From positions 220,130-284,129 of the forward strand of contig NZ_FNWS01000002.1 in assembly GCF_900108455.1 (NCBI RefSeq): a stretch of 64,000 nucleotides of DNA, given 5' to 3'. Below, in pieces: positions 35,686 to 44,821 of the stretch (within the stretch, counting starts at the first letter, position 1; the number at the start of each line of letters is the position of its first letter). Position numbers and translations under genes: made by a program. The stretch comes from Fructobacillus pseudoficulneus. Lineage in GTDB: Bacteria > Bacillota > Bacilli > Lactobacillales > Lactobacillaceae. The notes beneath the pieces were generated by a model, which saw nothing but the letters and a program-made list of their open reading frames with translations, was not told the origin of the DNA and did no database searches.

Positions 35686-37389
35686 TTAAGCTTTAACCTT
35701 AGCCGACATGACTTCTTCGACCATTGCTAACTTTTGATCAGCTTCTGCCTGTGAATCAGCCACCACCCCGATGTAAAGCTTCAACTTTGGTTCCGTTCCA
35801 GAAGGACGCAATGCAATCCAAGAACCATCAGCAAGCCAGTACTTCAAAACATTGGCCTTTGGCTGTGGCAAAGTCTTCTTAGCACCCGCCCGGTCAACTT
35901 GCGTCTGGCTGGCAAAGTCCTGGGTTGCCAAGACTAGTTGATTACCAACCGTTTCCAAAGTTTGCCCGCGGAACTTAGCCATCATATCCGCCATTTCTTG
36001 GTGCCCATTGACACCTGGGAAATCAAAGGCAATCGTCTTTTCCTCAAAGTAACCATGCTCATCATACAAAGCTTTCAGACCATCAGAAAAGCTCAAGCCT
36101 TGTTCCTTGTAATAGGCAGCCATTTCAGCAAACAACACTAAGGCTTGGATAGCATCCTTGTCGTGAGCAAAAGGCTTGATTAGGTAACCAAAGGATTCTT
36201 CAAAACCAAAGAGGTAAGTATAATCCTTCTTTTCTTCAAAGCGGTCAATCATGGCTGCAATGTACTTAAAGCCAGTCAAGACATCCAAAGTCGCCACGCC
36301 GTAACTCTTAGCAATTTCGCTGGCAAAGCGTGAGGAAACAATTGAAGTCACAATGGCACCATTTTCAGGCAAAGTACCATTCTTCTTTTTAGCGGCCAAC
36401 AAATAATTAACCATCAAACCGGCAATTTGATTTCCTGACAAGACTTGGTAGGAACCATCAGCCAAACGAACGGCAGCACCCATGCGGTCGGCATCGGGAT
36501 CTGTCGCAACAACCAAATCAGCTTCTTCCTTCTTGGCATAATCAATTGCTAATGATAATGCGGCCGGATCTTCTGGGTTAGGCTTTTTTACCGTTGGGAA
36601 GTCGCCATCCAATTCGGCTTGCTCCTTCACGATTGTATAGTTCGTAAAGCCAGCTTGCTGCAAGGCTTTTTCACCAATGTATTGACCCGTTCCATGCAAC
36701 GGTGAGTAAACAAACTTTAAGTCTGCCCCCTCTTTTTTGATCAAGTCGTGATCAACCGAAATCGTCTTGACTTCAGCCAAGTAAGCATTGTCCAAGTCGT
36801 CATCAACTACCTTGACATACTTTTCACTGGCATCACGGTTAATATCAAATTCGTCTTCGACAGCGGCCATACCGTCAATCACGGCCTGAACAGCTTCAGG
36901 AACCATTTGGCCCCCATCTGCGCCATAAACCTTATAACCATTATCCTGCTTTGGATTGTGCGATGCCGTAATCATAATCCCGGCAAAGGCGTGCAAGTGA
37001 CGCACTGAGAAGGATAATTCAGGCGTCGGACGCAATGATGAAAAGCGGTAAACCTGGATACCATGCGCTGACAGCACCTGGCTAGCCACCTGGGCGAATT
37101 CTTCTGAATGATGGCGTGAATCAAAGGCAATGACAACGCCGGCCTTCTTAGCCGCATCACCATTTTGGTCAATATACGCTGCCAAGGCTTCCGTTACTAA
37201 GGCAACCATCACCACGTTGATTCGGTTGGTTCCAACGCCCATTTGTCCACGCATTCCGGCAGTTCCAAATGGTAAGTTTTGGTAGAAAGCGTCCTCTTGA
37301 TCAGCGGCGCTCAATTGCTTTAGTTCTTCCGCCAAGTCACTTGGCAAATTTGCTTGTTGCCACCGGGCCAAATTGTCTTGATACGTCAT
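35686..37389 (-). CDS. pgcA: Alpha-phosphoglucomutase (phosphohexose mutase family)
   Basis: Interconverts glucose 6- and 1-phosphate, feeding UDP-glucose synthesis with GalU. 567 residues: PFGTAGMRGQMG near 41-52, active-site serine loop ITASHNPKQDNGYKVYG (about 141-157), metal loop ATDPDADRMG (about 294-303), GFEESFGY (about 398-405) and the phosphate-binding ALRPSGTEPKLKLYI. Starts 3 bp after the dedA stop; one operon. Confidence 0.95.
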   Translation of the reverse strand: MTYQDNLARWQQANLPSDLAEELKQLSAADQEDAFYQNLPFGTAGMRGQMGVGTNRINVVMVALVTEALAAYIDQNGDAAKKAGVVIAFDSRHHSEEFAQVASQVLSAHGIQVYRFSSLRPTPELSFSVRHLHAFAGIMITASHNPKQDNGYKVYGADGGQMVPEAVQAVIDGMAAVEDEFDINRDASEKYVKVVDDDLDNAYLAEVKTISVDHDLIKKEGADLKFVYSPLHGTGQYIGEKALQQAGFTNYTIVKEQAELDGDFPTVKKPNPEDPAALSLAIDYAKKEEADLVVATDPDADRMGAAVRLADGSYQVLSGNQIAGLMVNYLLAAKKKNGTLPENGAIVTSIVSSRFASEIAKSYGVATLDVLTGFKYIAAMIDRFEEKKDYTYLFGFEESFGYLIKPFAHDKDAIQALVLFAEMAAYYKEQGLSFSDGLKALYDEHGYFEEKTIAFDFPGVNGHQEMADMMAKFRGQTLETVGNQLVLATQDFASQTQVDRAGAKKTLPQPKANVLKYWLADGSWIALRPSGTEPKLKLYIGVVADSQAEADQKLAMVEEVMSAKVKA

Positions 37390-37392
37390 TTA

Positions 37393-38076
37393 TTAATCCT
37401 CTTCATTTTCTAGTTCTCGACTAGGCTTTGTAATTAAACTTAAAATTAATTCTCTAAATCGTGGCGAGCGAATCACAATCACCACAAAGGCTACTACGAC
37501 AATGATGATCACAGCCATCACCCACTTTGGTAATTCCAAATGGCCAAAGTAGTAGCCGATGGTTACCATCGTGACGGCCCACAAAAGCGAAGCAATCACA
37601 GACATCCGAAAATATGTTTGAAAGCGTAAGTGCAAACGGTGAGCGGACAGTGGCACAATCGTTCGAATAAATGGAACGAAACGACCAATCACAATGAAAA
37701 GCAACCATCGCCGTGGGTTTAAGTTTTTGGAAACCTTTTCCGCAAAGTCACCATTAAGGTGACGAGCAACCCATGGAATCTTATCAACCTGGCGAATGAC
37801 CCAGGCACCAAACCAATAGTTAATCGAATCTCCCATCATAGAGGCTGTTGCAAAAATAACTACTAGTAAAGCAAATTCAACCAGTGAATGATGGCGACCA
37901 GCAAAGCCAGCCGCAGTCATCACTAAGGCGTCAGCCGGGATAAAACCCGTCACAATTCCACCAGTTTCAATCAAAATCAAAAAAAACAAAATTGATAATT
38001 CAACAACAGAAAAGTTAGAGTTAGCAGCACTAATGTGTGTTAACCAATCAGAAACAGCGGCGAAAGATTGAACCAT
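37393..38076 (-). CDS. DedA-family membrane protein
   Basis: 227 residues, at least four to five hydrophobic helices. Family marks: the re-entrant segment GFIPADALVMTAAGFAG (about 39-55) and GRFVPFIRTIVPL with its conserved Arg (about 131-143). DedA proteins act in lipid-carrier (undecaprenyl phosphate) or phospholipid flipping and membrane homeostasis; which one applies here is unknown. AAAGGAG lies 12 bases from the ATG, rather far. Operon with pgcA. Confidence 0.9.
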   Translation of the reverse strand: MVQSFAAVSDWLTHISAANSNFSVVELSILFFLILIETGGIVTGFIPADALVMTAAGFAGRHHSLVEFALLVVIFATASMMGDSINYWFGAWVIRQVDKIPWVARHLNGDFAEKVSKNLNPRRWLLFIVIGRFVPFIRTIVPLSAHRLHLRFQTYFRMSVIASLLWAVTMVTIGYYFGHLELPKWVMAVIIIVVVAFVVIVIRSPRFRELILSLITKPSRELENEED

Positions 38077-38374
38077 ACAATCGGGGTACTCCTTTAAAAA
38101 GTTTATCCGAGTAAGTGAATAAGCAGCTTAGTAATAATCAAAATCACCGCGCGGCAAATACTCATGAAACCATCATCCGGATTCTCTCTATCCTATGACG
38201 GCTAGATTAAGGTTAAATTAACGAACTCAACCTACCTCTATCATACGCTATTTACTCTTTTATTTCTGCTTGATTACTAAAATTAATGAGAATTTAATTA
38301 GCAATTTTGTATGAAATATATTCTTTCTGCCAAAGCCGAATCAATTTGATCATAACAAATCGTTTACAGAAAAT

Positions 38375-38393
38375 TTATGATGATTCATCATAA
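38375..38393. promoter_or_regulatory. 19-bp perfect dyad, operator-like
   Basis: TTATGATGATTCATCATAA: nine-base arms around a single central T. It ends 20 bases upstream of a TATAAT (38414-38419), covering the -35 area. The 9-1-9 geometry is like Fur-family boxes, though the bases are not the Fur consensus. Confidence 0.6.
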
Positions 38394-38413
38394 GATTCGA
38401 CAACGCAATTCGC

Positions 38414-38483
38414 TATAATCAGCATGAGGAGTGAGATGCAGGCCTGCTCAAAAATCACCCTCTTTGTTCACTTCTTATATTAA
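38414..38483 (+). other. Possible short transcript with a 15-codon frame
   Basis: TATAAT at 38414-38419, AGGAG at 38427-38431, ATG at 38436 and a 15-residue frame (MQACSKITLFVHFLY) ending in TAA at 38483. GAGG-GTGA around the ribosome site can pair with TCACCCTC inside the frame. Either a regulatory leader peptide or a structured RNA; the frame alone is weak evidence. Confidence 0.3.
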
Positions 38484-38539
38484 TACCACAACATGTAACC
38501 CCACTGTTACCAATACTTTTATTTTTTTCGAATTTGCTA

Positions 38540-38568
38540 TTGACAATAGTTTGTGAAGATATTATTAT
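38540..38568 (+). promoter_or_regulatory. Promoter of the dehydrogenase cluster
   Basis: Perfect -35 TTGACA (38540-38545), 17-bp spacer, TATTAT (38563-38568); about 40 nt leader to the ATG at 38616. Confidence 0.82.
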
Positions 38569-38615
38569 GTATGTGTAAGTTGTTACAAGGAATTATTCAC
38601 TGGAGGAAACAGAAC

Positions 38616-39632
38616 ATGGAAGCCTTAGTATTAACTGATAAGAAGAAGTTGGAATTAAAGGATATTGAAAAGCCAGTATTGAAGCCAGACGAAGTCTTGA
38701 TTCACACTGCCTTTGCCGGTATCTGTGGAACTGACCACGCATTGTACGCTGGAGAACCAGGATCAGCCGATGCTGTGCCACCAATCGTTTTGGGACACGA
38801 AAACTCAGGTGTTGTTAAGGAAATCGGTTCTGCCGTTACCAACGTTAAGGTTGGCGACCGCGTTTCAGTTGACCCTAACATCTACTGTGGACAATGTAAG
38901 TTCTGCCACACTGGCCGTCCTGAATTGTGTGAAAACTTGTCAGCTATTGGTGTAACTCGTGACGGTGGTTTCGAAGAATACTTCGCTGCTCCTGCATCAG
39001 TTGTTTACCCTGTCCCTGACAACGTTGACTTGAAGTCAGCAGCGATCGTTGAACCAATTTCATGTGCTATTCACGGTATGAAGTTGTTGAAGCCATCACC
39101 ATACCAAAAGGCTTTGGTTATCGGTGACGGATTCATGGGTGAATTGTTCGTACAAATCTTGCAAGCATACGGTATCCACCAAGTTGACTTGGCCGGAATC
39201 GTTGACGAAAAGTTGCAAATGAACAAGGACTTGTTCAACGTTAAGAACACTTATAACACTGCAAAGGGTGACAAGATCCCTGCAGGTGAATATGACGTTG
39301 TTATCGAAGCCGTTGGTCGTCCTGAAACACAAGAATCAGCCATCGAATCTTCTGCCCGTGGTGGTCAAGTTTTGATGTTTGGTGTTGGTGGACCTGACGC
39401 TAAGTTCGAAATGAACACTTACGAAGTCTTCCAAAAGCAGTTGACTATCCAAGGTTCATTCATTAACCCTAACGCATTCGAAGACTCATTGGCATTGCTT
39501 TCATCTGGTAAGTTGAACGTTAAGCCATTGATGTCACACGAATTGGATTACAACCAAGTTGACGATTTTGTTAACGGTCGCTTAGGCGTTGTTTCTAAGG
39601 CCGTTGTTAAAATCGGTGGTGAAGAGGCCTAA
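38616..39632 (+). CDS. Zinc-dependent medium-chain alcohol/polyol dehydrogenase
   Basis: NAD(P)-dependent oxidoreductase, 338 residues from ATG 38616 with TGGAGG upstream. Catalytic zinc ligands CGTDH and GHE (about 36-66), the structural zinc cluster CGQCKFCHTGRPELC (about 92-106), and Rossmann segment VIGDGFMGELFVQ (about 169-181). Closest in style to sorbitol/threonine-type dehydrogenases; the substrate is not readable. Codon use is extremely biased (Leu nearly all TTG, Lys AAG), which with the strong promoter suggests high expression. First gene of a three-gene plus-strand cluster inserted in a minus-strand neighbourhood. Confidence 0.9.
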   Translation: MEALVLTDKKKLELKDIEKPVLKPDEVLIHTAFAGICGTDHALYAGEPGSADAVPPIVLGHENSGVVKEIGSAVTNVKVGDRVSVDPNIYCGQCKFCHTGRPELCENLSAIGVTRDGGFEEYFAAPASVVYPVPDNVDLKSAAIVEPISCAIHGMKLLKPSPYQKALVIGDGFMGELFVQILQAYGIHQVDLAGIVDEKLQMNKDLFNVKNTYNTAKGDKIPAGEYDVVIEAVGRPETQESAIESSARGGQVLMFGVGGPDAKFEMNTYEVFQKQLTIQGSFINPNAFEDSLALLSSGKLNVKPLMSHELDYNQVDDFVNGRLGVVSKAVVKIGGEEA

Positions 39633-39637
39633 ATTTT

Positions 39638-40348
39638 ATGAATAACGCAAAACGGACAATCACTTGGCCCGTTGCTCTTAGTTATTTCGCTTTCTCATTG
39701 GTGATTAACTCAATGGGTAATGTGCTAACGATTGTTACCAGTCAAAAAATCCACCCGGCTATTTTGGGGTCTGCCTATTGGACAGCTGCCCAAAACGGGT
39801 TAAACCACTCATTGAACGGTAATAGTACAACACTATCACTCGTATTCTTCGTGGTTGGTATGTTAATCGCTATTTTGAACATGGTTTTGGAGCGCAAGAT
39901 CGACATCAAGCGTTTCCTTGGAAACTTAGCCTTTATGGTACCTTTCTCAGCCTTGATTTCAGTCTTTGCAAACACTTTCTCAAAGATTTTGCCTGTCGCT
40001 GACACCTGGCCAATGGTTACCTTCTACGTTTTCTTGAACTTCTTTGGTGTTTCATTAATCGCGATTGCCATTTCAATTTATCAGCGGACCAACATCGTTT
40101 TGCACCCTGCTGATGACTTGATGCAGGTTCTTCGTTTCAAGTACTTCAAGGGTAATGCCGGTATTGCTATGTGGGTTTCATATATCCCACCTACCATCAT
40201 TGGTATCATTGCCTTGATTATGGTTCCTGACTTTACCAACTACGGTATTGGAACAGTCTTTGCCTTCCTCTTCCAGGGAAACATCACTGGTTGGGCAGAC
40301 ACTCATATCTTTAACAAACTTAAGCACCAGGGAATTGCTGTCGATTAA
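39638..40348 (+). CDS. YczE/YitT-like integral membrane protein
   Basis: 236 residues with about six hydrophobic helices (roughly 8-30, 66-86, 95-115, 125-147, 178-200, 204-222). The segment SIYQRTNIVLHPADDLMQVLRFKYFKGN resembles YczE/YyaS/YitT-like proteins of unknown function. GAAGAGG precedes the ATG, 5 bp after the dehydrogenase stop. In this operon a transport role for the dehydrogenase substrate is possible but unproven. Confidence 0.7.
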   Translation: MNNAKRTITWPVALSYFAFSLVINSMGNVLTIVTSQKIHPAILGSAYWTAAQNGLNHSLNGNSTTLSLVFFVVGMLIAILNMVLERKIDIKRFLGNLAFMVPFSALISVFANTFSKILPVADTWPMVTFYVFLNFFGVSLIAIAISIYQRTNIVLHPADDLMQVLRFKYFKGNAGIAMWVSYIPPTIIGIIALIMVPDFTNYGIGTVFAFLFQGNITGWADTHIFNKLKHQGIAVD

Positions 40349-40384
40349 GACACTTTTTTCAATTTGAAAGGACGGGGTTCTCTT

Positions 40385-40774
40385 ATGGCCTTTACTGATT
40401 ATTTTGATGATATTCAACACGTTGGTGTTCCAACACCTGATTTGGACCGAGCTGAAAAGTTCTGGACAAGTATTGGTTTTGAAAAGACTGGTGACTTTCA
40501 AGAAGGTGGACCAGTTAAGTTCTTCAAGTATGGCCACCTTGTTATTGAAACATGGTTGTCAGACGAAGGCACTGGTAAGCCAGGATCAATCAATCACATT
40601 TCAATGAACACTTCTGACGCTGATGCAGCCTTTGTGGCAGCTAAAGAACAAGGATTGGACTTGATTGATTCAGAAGTACAGCACCTCCCCTTCTGGGACA
40701 ATGGCATTAAGTTCTTCAACGTACGCACCCCTGATGGTGTGACCTTGGAATTCTGTGAAATTGTCAAAGGATAA
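40385..40774 (+). CDS. VOC-superfamily (glyoxalase-like) protein
   Basis: 129 residues from ATG 40385; GAAAGGACGGGG lies upstream. Two beta-alpha-beta-beta-beta modules with candidate metal ligands His in DIQHVGVP, Glu in HLVIE, His in INHISM and Glu in LEFCE. Members isomerise, cleave or bind small molecules; the reaction is unknown here. Third gene of the dehydrogenase cluster, ending at a strong terminator. Confidence 0.86.
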   Translation: MAFTDYFDDIQHVGVPTPDLDRAEKFWTSIGFEKTGDFQEGGPVKFFKYGHLVIETWLSDEGTGKPGSINHISMNTSDADAAFVAAKEQGLDLIDSEVQHLPFWDNGIKFFNVRTPDGVTLEFCEIVKG

Positions 40775-40783
40775 TTCATAAAC

Positions 40784-40825
40784 GGAAAGCCCCAACTACA
40801 GTAAATGTAGTTGGGGCTTTTTATT
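40784..40825. terminator. Terminator of the dehydrogenase cluster
   Basis: Perfect 15-bp stem AAAGCCCCAACTACA / TGTAGTTGGGGCTTT followed by T-run. Confidence 0.93.
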
Positions 40826-40844
40826 TTGTCTAAAAAAACTAAAT

Positions 40845-40867
40845 AAAAAAAGCCAATTACTTGGCTT
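40845..40867 (-). terminator. Terminator overlapping the trxB stop codon
   Basis: GCCAA-GTAA-TTGGC followed by T7 on the minus strand; the first arm is made of the last trxB codons and its stop. Confidence 0.78.
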
Positions 40868-41798
40868 TCAGTGTTGATACAAATTGATAGGCTTCTTGCC
40901 CTGCTAGGCCGCCATCCCCGACAGCAGTCGTGATTTGACGTAAATCCTTAACACGAACATCACCAGCGGCAAAAATTCCTGGTACGGCTGTTGCCATCTT
41001 CTCATCGGTTTTAATCCAGCCTTGGTCATCCGTAATGCCAAGGTTAGTAAATACTTGCGTATTTGGCTTTAAACCAACGTAGATAAAGATACCACTTTTT
41101 TCAACAACGGAATCTTCCCCTGTCTGGTTGTTGTGCAAGGCAAGCTTTTGAACAGCCTCACCATCACCCTGAATAGCAGTCACTTCAGTATTCCATACGA
41201 AGGTCACATTATCCTTGGCAAAAGCTCGTTGTTGCAAAATTGGTTGCGCCTTCAACTTATCACCACGAACATAAACAGTAACATCTTTTACAACGTCAGC
41301 AAGGTAAAGGCCCTCTTCGACGGCGGAATCACCACCACCGACAACGGCAACACCCTCACCCTTAAAGAAGGCACCGTCGCAGACAGCACAGTAAGAAACA
41401 CCTTTTCCTTGGTATTCTTCCTCACCGTCGACGCCGAGATGAACGTGTTCTGATCCGGTAGCAATAATCAAAGCCGGTGCTTGAAAATCACCCATATCCG
41501 TATGGACCAATTTCTCTTGATTATCTAAGAGCTCAACCCCGGTAATCATACCAAATGTATACTCTGCACCAAACTGTGTTGATGAGGCATACATTTTTTC
41601 AGCCAAATCAGGTCCCATGATGCTATTGTAACCAGGATAATTTTCTACTTCAGCCGTATTATTCATTTGGCCACCGTAAATTCCCTGATCAATCATCACA
41701 GCCCTCAATTCGGCCCGTGAGGCATAAGTAGCAGCAGTCATACCAGCTGGGCCGGCACCGATGATAATCACATCGTATTGCTTGACTTCTTCTGTCAT
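40857..41798 (-). CDS. trxB: Thioredoxin-disulfide reductase
   Basis: FAD/NADPH enzyme that reduces thioredoxin. 313 residues: FAD site IIGAGPAGMTAATYASRA (about 11-28), redox-active CAVCDG (about 137-142), NADPH site VVGGGDSAVEEG (about 152-163), C-terminal FAD motif GIFAAGDVR. AAGGAGG upstream. In the conserved galU-trxB order. Confidence 0.96.
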   Translation of the reverse strand: MTEEVKQYDVIIIGAGPAGMTAATYASRAELRAVMIDQGIYGGQMNNTAEVENYPGYNSIMGPDLAEKMYASSTQFGAEYTFGMITGVELLDNQEKLVHTDMGDFQAPALIIATGSEHVHLGVDGEEEYQGKGVSYCAVCDGAFFKGEGVAVVGGGDSAVEEGLYLADVVKDVTVYVRGDKLKAQPILQQRAFAKDNVTFVWNTEVTAIQGDGEAVQKLALHNNQTGEDSVVEKSGIFIYVGLKPNTQVFTNLGITDDQGWIKTDEKMATAVPGIFAAGDVRVKDLRQITTAVGDGGLAGQEAYQFVSTLKAK

Positions 41799-41861
41799 GT
41801 TGAACGGAACCTCCTTTTTTCTATGACGTTAATTTTAACTCCAAAAACAAATTTTGTCCAA

Positions 41862-41891
41862 CAAAAAAGAGGTATACCACCTCTTGTTTTG
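41862..41891 (-). terminator. Terminator after galU
   Basis: AGAGGT / ACCTCT stem followed by TTTTTT on the minus strand. Confidence 0.78.
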
Positions 41892-41902
41892 TTACTTAAT
41901 TA

Positions 41903-42778
41903 TTAAAGCTTTGCGGCCAATTCCTTGATATAAGCGCGGAGTTGGTCCTTTGTTTGTGGGTGTTTCAAACCAAATTCGATATTTGTTTCCAAGAAACCAA
42001 TCTTTGAACCAATGTCGTAACGATCACCCTTAAATTCGTGAGCGTAGACGTGTTGACGGTTGTTCAATGAATCAATGGCGTCAGTCAATTGAATTTCACC
42101 ACCCTTGCCAGGCTTTGTCTTTTCCAATTCTTCAAAGATTTCTGGCGTCAACAAGTAACGACCGATAATGGCCAAGTCAGAAGGTGCTTCTTCTGGCTGT
42201 GGCTTTTCAACAAATGACTTTACTCGATACAAACCATCTTCCTTCACCTTAGCGGCTGGGTCGATAACACCGTATTCTGATACTTGTTCGTGTGGCACTT
42301 CCAAGACAGCCAAAGTTGATTCACCAGTTTGATGGTAACGATCAATCAATTGCTTTGTCAAAGGTACTTCATCTTGCATCAAGTCATCACCAAGCAACAC
42401 AACGAATGGTTCGTCACCAATGAAGTCCTTAGCAGTCAAGATGGCGTCACCCAATCCCTTTGGATGTGATTGCCGGATAAAGTACATGTTGATGTCAGTA
42501 GTTTCTTCTACCAAGTTCAACAATTCCAACTTGTTCTTTTCACGCAAATTGGTTTCTAATTCAGGGTTAGAATCAAAGTGGTCTTCAATTGAACGCTTCG
42601 ACTTACCGTCAACAACGACAATATCTTCAATTCCAGAAGCGATTGCTTCTCGAACAATATATTCAATTGTTGGTGTATCAACAATTGGCAACATTTCCTT
42701 AGCCAAGGCCTTTGTGGCTGGCAAGAAACGGGTTCCCAAACCAGCGGCCGGGATAATGGCTTTACGTACAGGTTTCAT
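41903..42778 (-). CDS. galU: UTP-glucose-1-phosphate uridylyltransferase
   Basis: Makes UDP-glucose for glycolipids and exopolysaccharide. 291 residues: [27 protein letters not shown] (nucleotide loop, about 6-32), [19 protein letters not shown] (metal Asp, about 128-135) and [11 protein letters not shown]. Works with pgcA nearby. Confidence 0.96.
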   Translation of the reverse strand: MKPVRKAIIPAAGLGTRFLPATKALAKEMLPIVDTPTIEYIVREAIASGIEDIVVVDGKSKRSIEDHFDSNPELETNLREKNKLELLNLVEETTDINMYFIRQSHPKGLGDAILTAKDFIGDEPFVVLLGDDLMQDEVPLTKQLIDRYHQTGESTLAVLEVPHEQVSEYGVIDPAAKVKEDGLYRVKSFVEKPQPEEAPSDLAIIGRYLLTPEIFEELEKTKPGKGGEIQLTDAIDSLNNRQHVYAHEFKGDRYDIGSKIGFLETNIEFGLKHPQTKDQLRAYIKELAAKL

Positions 42779-42848
42779 TTCTTCCTACTTTCATTTCATG
42801 CATCAGTTGATGCTAAAGTATTCTTTCTTAATTATAACAGAGATTGGC

Positions 42849-43859
42849 TTAGTCTTCAGCCTTTAATGGCCGGGTCATCAATGAGGTAATCTGTTTTTCG
42901 ATGTCAGCCCCTTCATACAAGACCCGATAAAGGGCTGTTGTAATTGGCAAATCGAGGTGATTAGCCTGACTATATTCATAGACAGCCTTGACTGTGTTCA
43001 CACCCTCAATGACCATCCCCATTTCTGCCTGCACTTGTTCGAGCTGTTGTCCTTGCCCAAGCGCTCGACCAGCACGGAAATTGCGTGAATTTGGTGACAT
43101 CCCAGTCACAATCAAATCACCAATTCCGGCTAGTCCTAAGAATGTTTCCGGTTGTGCACCCATTTTTTGCCCAACTTCACGCATTTCAACTAGTCCACGA
43201 GTCAACAACGCCGCTTGCGCGTTAACGCCATAGCCGAGGCCAATTAACATTCCGGATCCCAAGGCAATGATGTTTTTCAATGCCCCACCCAATTCAGAGC
43301 CAAGCAAATCTTGGTTCGTGTATGGCCGGAAGTGCTGGTTGGCTAAAGCAGCCTGTAGCACGCCCGCAGCGGCTTTATCCGTTGCACCAATTGATACTGC
43401 AGTCAAATCACCCTTGATAACATCTTCAGCGTGAGATGGGCCAGAAACAACCGTTAAAGCTGAGTAACGCTCGGCCGGCACCACTTCTCTGAGCATTTCA
43501 GAAATCCGTAAGTGAGTCCCTTGCTCCAAGCCCTTGGTAGCATGGGCTAAAATTACTTGTTGGTTCAAAGATGTTAAAACAGCGGCTAGTTGCTCGCCTA
43601 CCGTCCGAATCGCCTTGGTTGGAACAACCACCAAAACTAGGTCAGCACCCTTAACGGCCGTTGTCATATCAGCCGCAGCTTGCAACTTTGGTGATAGTTG
43701 GGCGCCAGGCAAGTACTTTTCATTCGTATGCTGCTGATTGATTTCTTCTACCTGATCTGCACGGTGCGACCAGATTTGTACATCAACATCGTTAATGGCC
43801 ATCGTATTGGCGAGGGCCGTTCCCCAAGAACCGGCACCTAAGACCGCAATTTTAGTCAT
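42849..43859 (-). CDS. gpsA: Glycerol-3-phosphate dehydrogenase [NAD(P)+]
   Basis: Supplies sn-glycerol 3-phosphate for phospholipids. 336 residues from ATG 43859. Marks: IAVLGAGSWGTALA (about 4-17), VVPTKAIR, VVSGPSHAEDV, GALKNIIALGSGM (catalytic Lys), GLAGIGDLIVT and NSRNFRAGRALGQG. The start overlaps the end of hprK by 8 bp. In related lactobacilli lgt lies between these two; here it does not. Confidence 0.96.
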   Translation of the reverse strand: MTKIAVLGAGSWGTALANTMAINDVDVQIWSHRADQVEEINQQHTNEKYLPGAQLSPKLQAAADMTTAVKGADLVLVVVPTKAIRTVGEQLAAVLTSLNQQVILAHATKGLEQGTHLRISEMLREVVPAERYSALTVVSGPSHAEDVIKGDLTAVSIGATDKAAAGVLQAALANQHFRPYTNQDLLGSELGGALKNIIALGSGMLIGLGYGVNAQAALLTRGLVEMREVGQKMGAQPETFLGLAGIGDLIVTGMSPNSRNFRAGRALGQGQQLEQVQAEMGMVIEGVNTVKAVYEYSQANHLDLPITTALYRVLYEGADIEKQITSLMTRPLKAED

Positions 43860-44817
43860 GCTTTTTTGCCTCTTCGTCTTCTTTTTGATTTTCTTGAATG
43901 GCAACATCCATTCGCTTTTGCAAAGTTTCTAAGGCATCATAGCCCATGCTTTGCGTCCTGAACTTCACAGCCGCAGCATCAATCACTGATGCAGTGTTTC
44001 GACCTGGCGTAACGGGTACCACCATCTTCTTAATTTTCACACCCAAAACGTCCAGGTACTCATGTTCATTACCCAAACGGTCAAAGTTTTCTTCACCAAT
44101 CTTACCGTTAGAAAGATGAATATTGAGCATAATCGAAGCGTGTGAACGAACCGAAACGGCCCCGTAAACCTGTTGGACATCAATAATTCCAACACCACGA
44201 ACTTCCATCAAATTTTGCAAAACTTCAGAAGGTTGACCAATCAACCGTTGTTCATCTTCTTGATGAATATCTACTCGATCATCAGCCACCAAACGGGCCT
44301 TACCCTGTTGGATTAATTCCAAAGCGGATTCAGTCTTACCAATTCCGGCATCACCGGTAATCAATACCCCTAGACCGTGAACATCAATCAAGACACCGTG
44401 GACAGACTGCCGTGGCGCTAATTCACCACCAAGATAATAAGTCATATTTGACAAAATTTGTGATGACGTCAAACGGGTATTCAAAATTGGAATATGAGCT
44501 TCTTCAGCGGCTTGCTTCAATTCATCAGCAATTGGCAAATTGGTTGAGACCACAAAGGCTGGCGTCTGTTCTGAAGCCATCTTGCGATAAACCATTAACA
44601 ATTCATCATGGTTCATTCGTTCTGAAAATGACGTTTCCGTGATTCCCAGTAGCTGCACCCGTTCTGGTGCATAATAGGTGAAATAACCGGTCATTTCTAG
44701 TCCAGGACGAGAAATGTCAGCTGTCGTAATCACCCGATCCAAGTAATCATGCCCCGCCACAATCGTCAAACGAGTGTGATCAACTAGGTCCTTTACTGTA
44801 ACAGTGGTCTGTGCCAT
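43852..44817 (-). CDS. hprK: HPr kinase/phosphorylase
   Basis: Phosphorylates HPr at Ser46 and so sets carbon catabolite control. 321 residues: N-terminal domain with SRPGLEMTGYF, Walker A TGDAGIGKTESALELI (about 153-168), the signature EVRGVGIIDVQ (about 202-212) and the C-terminal VKIKKMVVPVTPGRNTA. First gene of the hprK-gpsA pair, 4 bp after yvlD. Confidence 0.96.
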   Translation of the reverse strand: MAQTTVTVKDLVDHTRLTIVAGHDYLDRVITTADISRPGLEMTGYFTYYAPERVQLLGITETSFSERMNHDELLMVYRKMASEQTPAFVVSTNLPIADELKQAAEEAHIPILNTRLTSSQILSNMTYYLGGELAPRQSVHGVLIDVHGLGVLITGDAGIGKTESALELIQQGKARLVADDRVDIHQEDEQRLIGQPSEVLQNLMEVRGVGIIDVQQVYGAVSVRSHASIMLNIHLSNGKIGEENFDRLGNEHEYLDVLGVKIKKMVVPVTPGRNTASVIDAAAVKFRTQSMGYDALETLQKRMDVAIQENQKEDEEAKKHD

Positions 44818-44821
44818 TTGC

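Larger units (their letters stand above)
38077..38615. other. 539-bp divergent intergenic region dedA / dehydrogenase cluster
   Basis: No sure gene. It holds the dehydrogenase promoter (38540-38568), a 19-bp perfect dyad (38375-38393), a -10 box at 38414, a 15-codon frame at 38436-38483 and, on the minus strand, a 20-codon hydrophobic frame (38103-38165) with poor ribosome site. Confidence 0.6.

Noticed and set aside
38103..38165. 20-codon hydrophobic minus-strand frame upstream of dedA
   Set aside because: Membrane-like but without a convincing ribosome site; too short to support alone.
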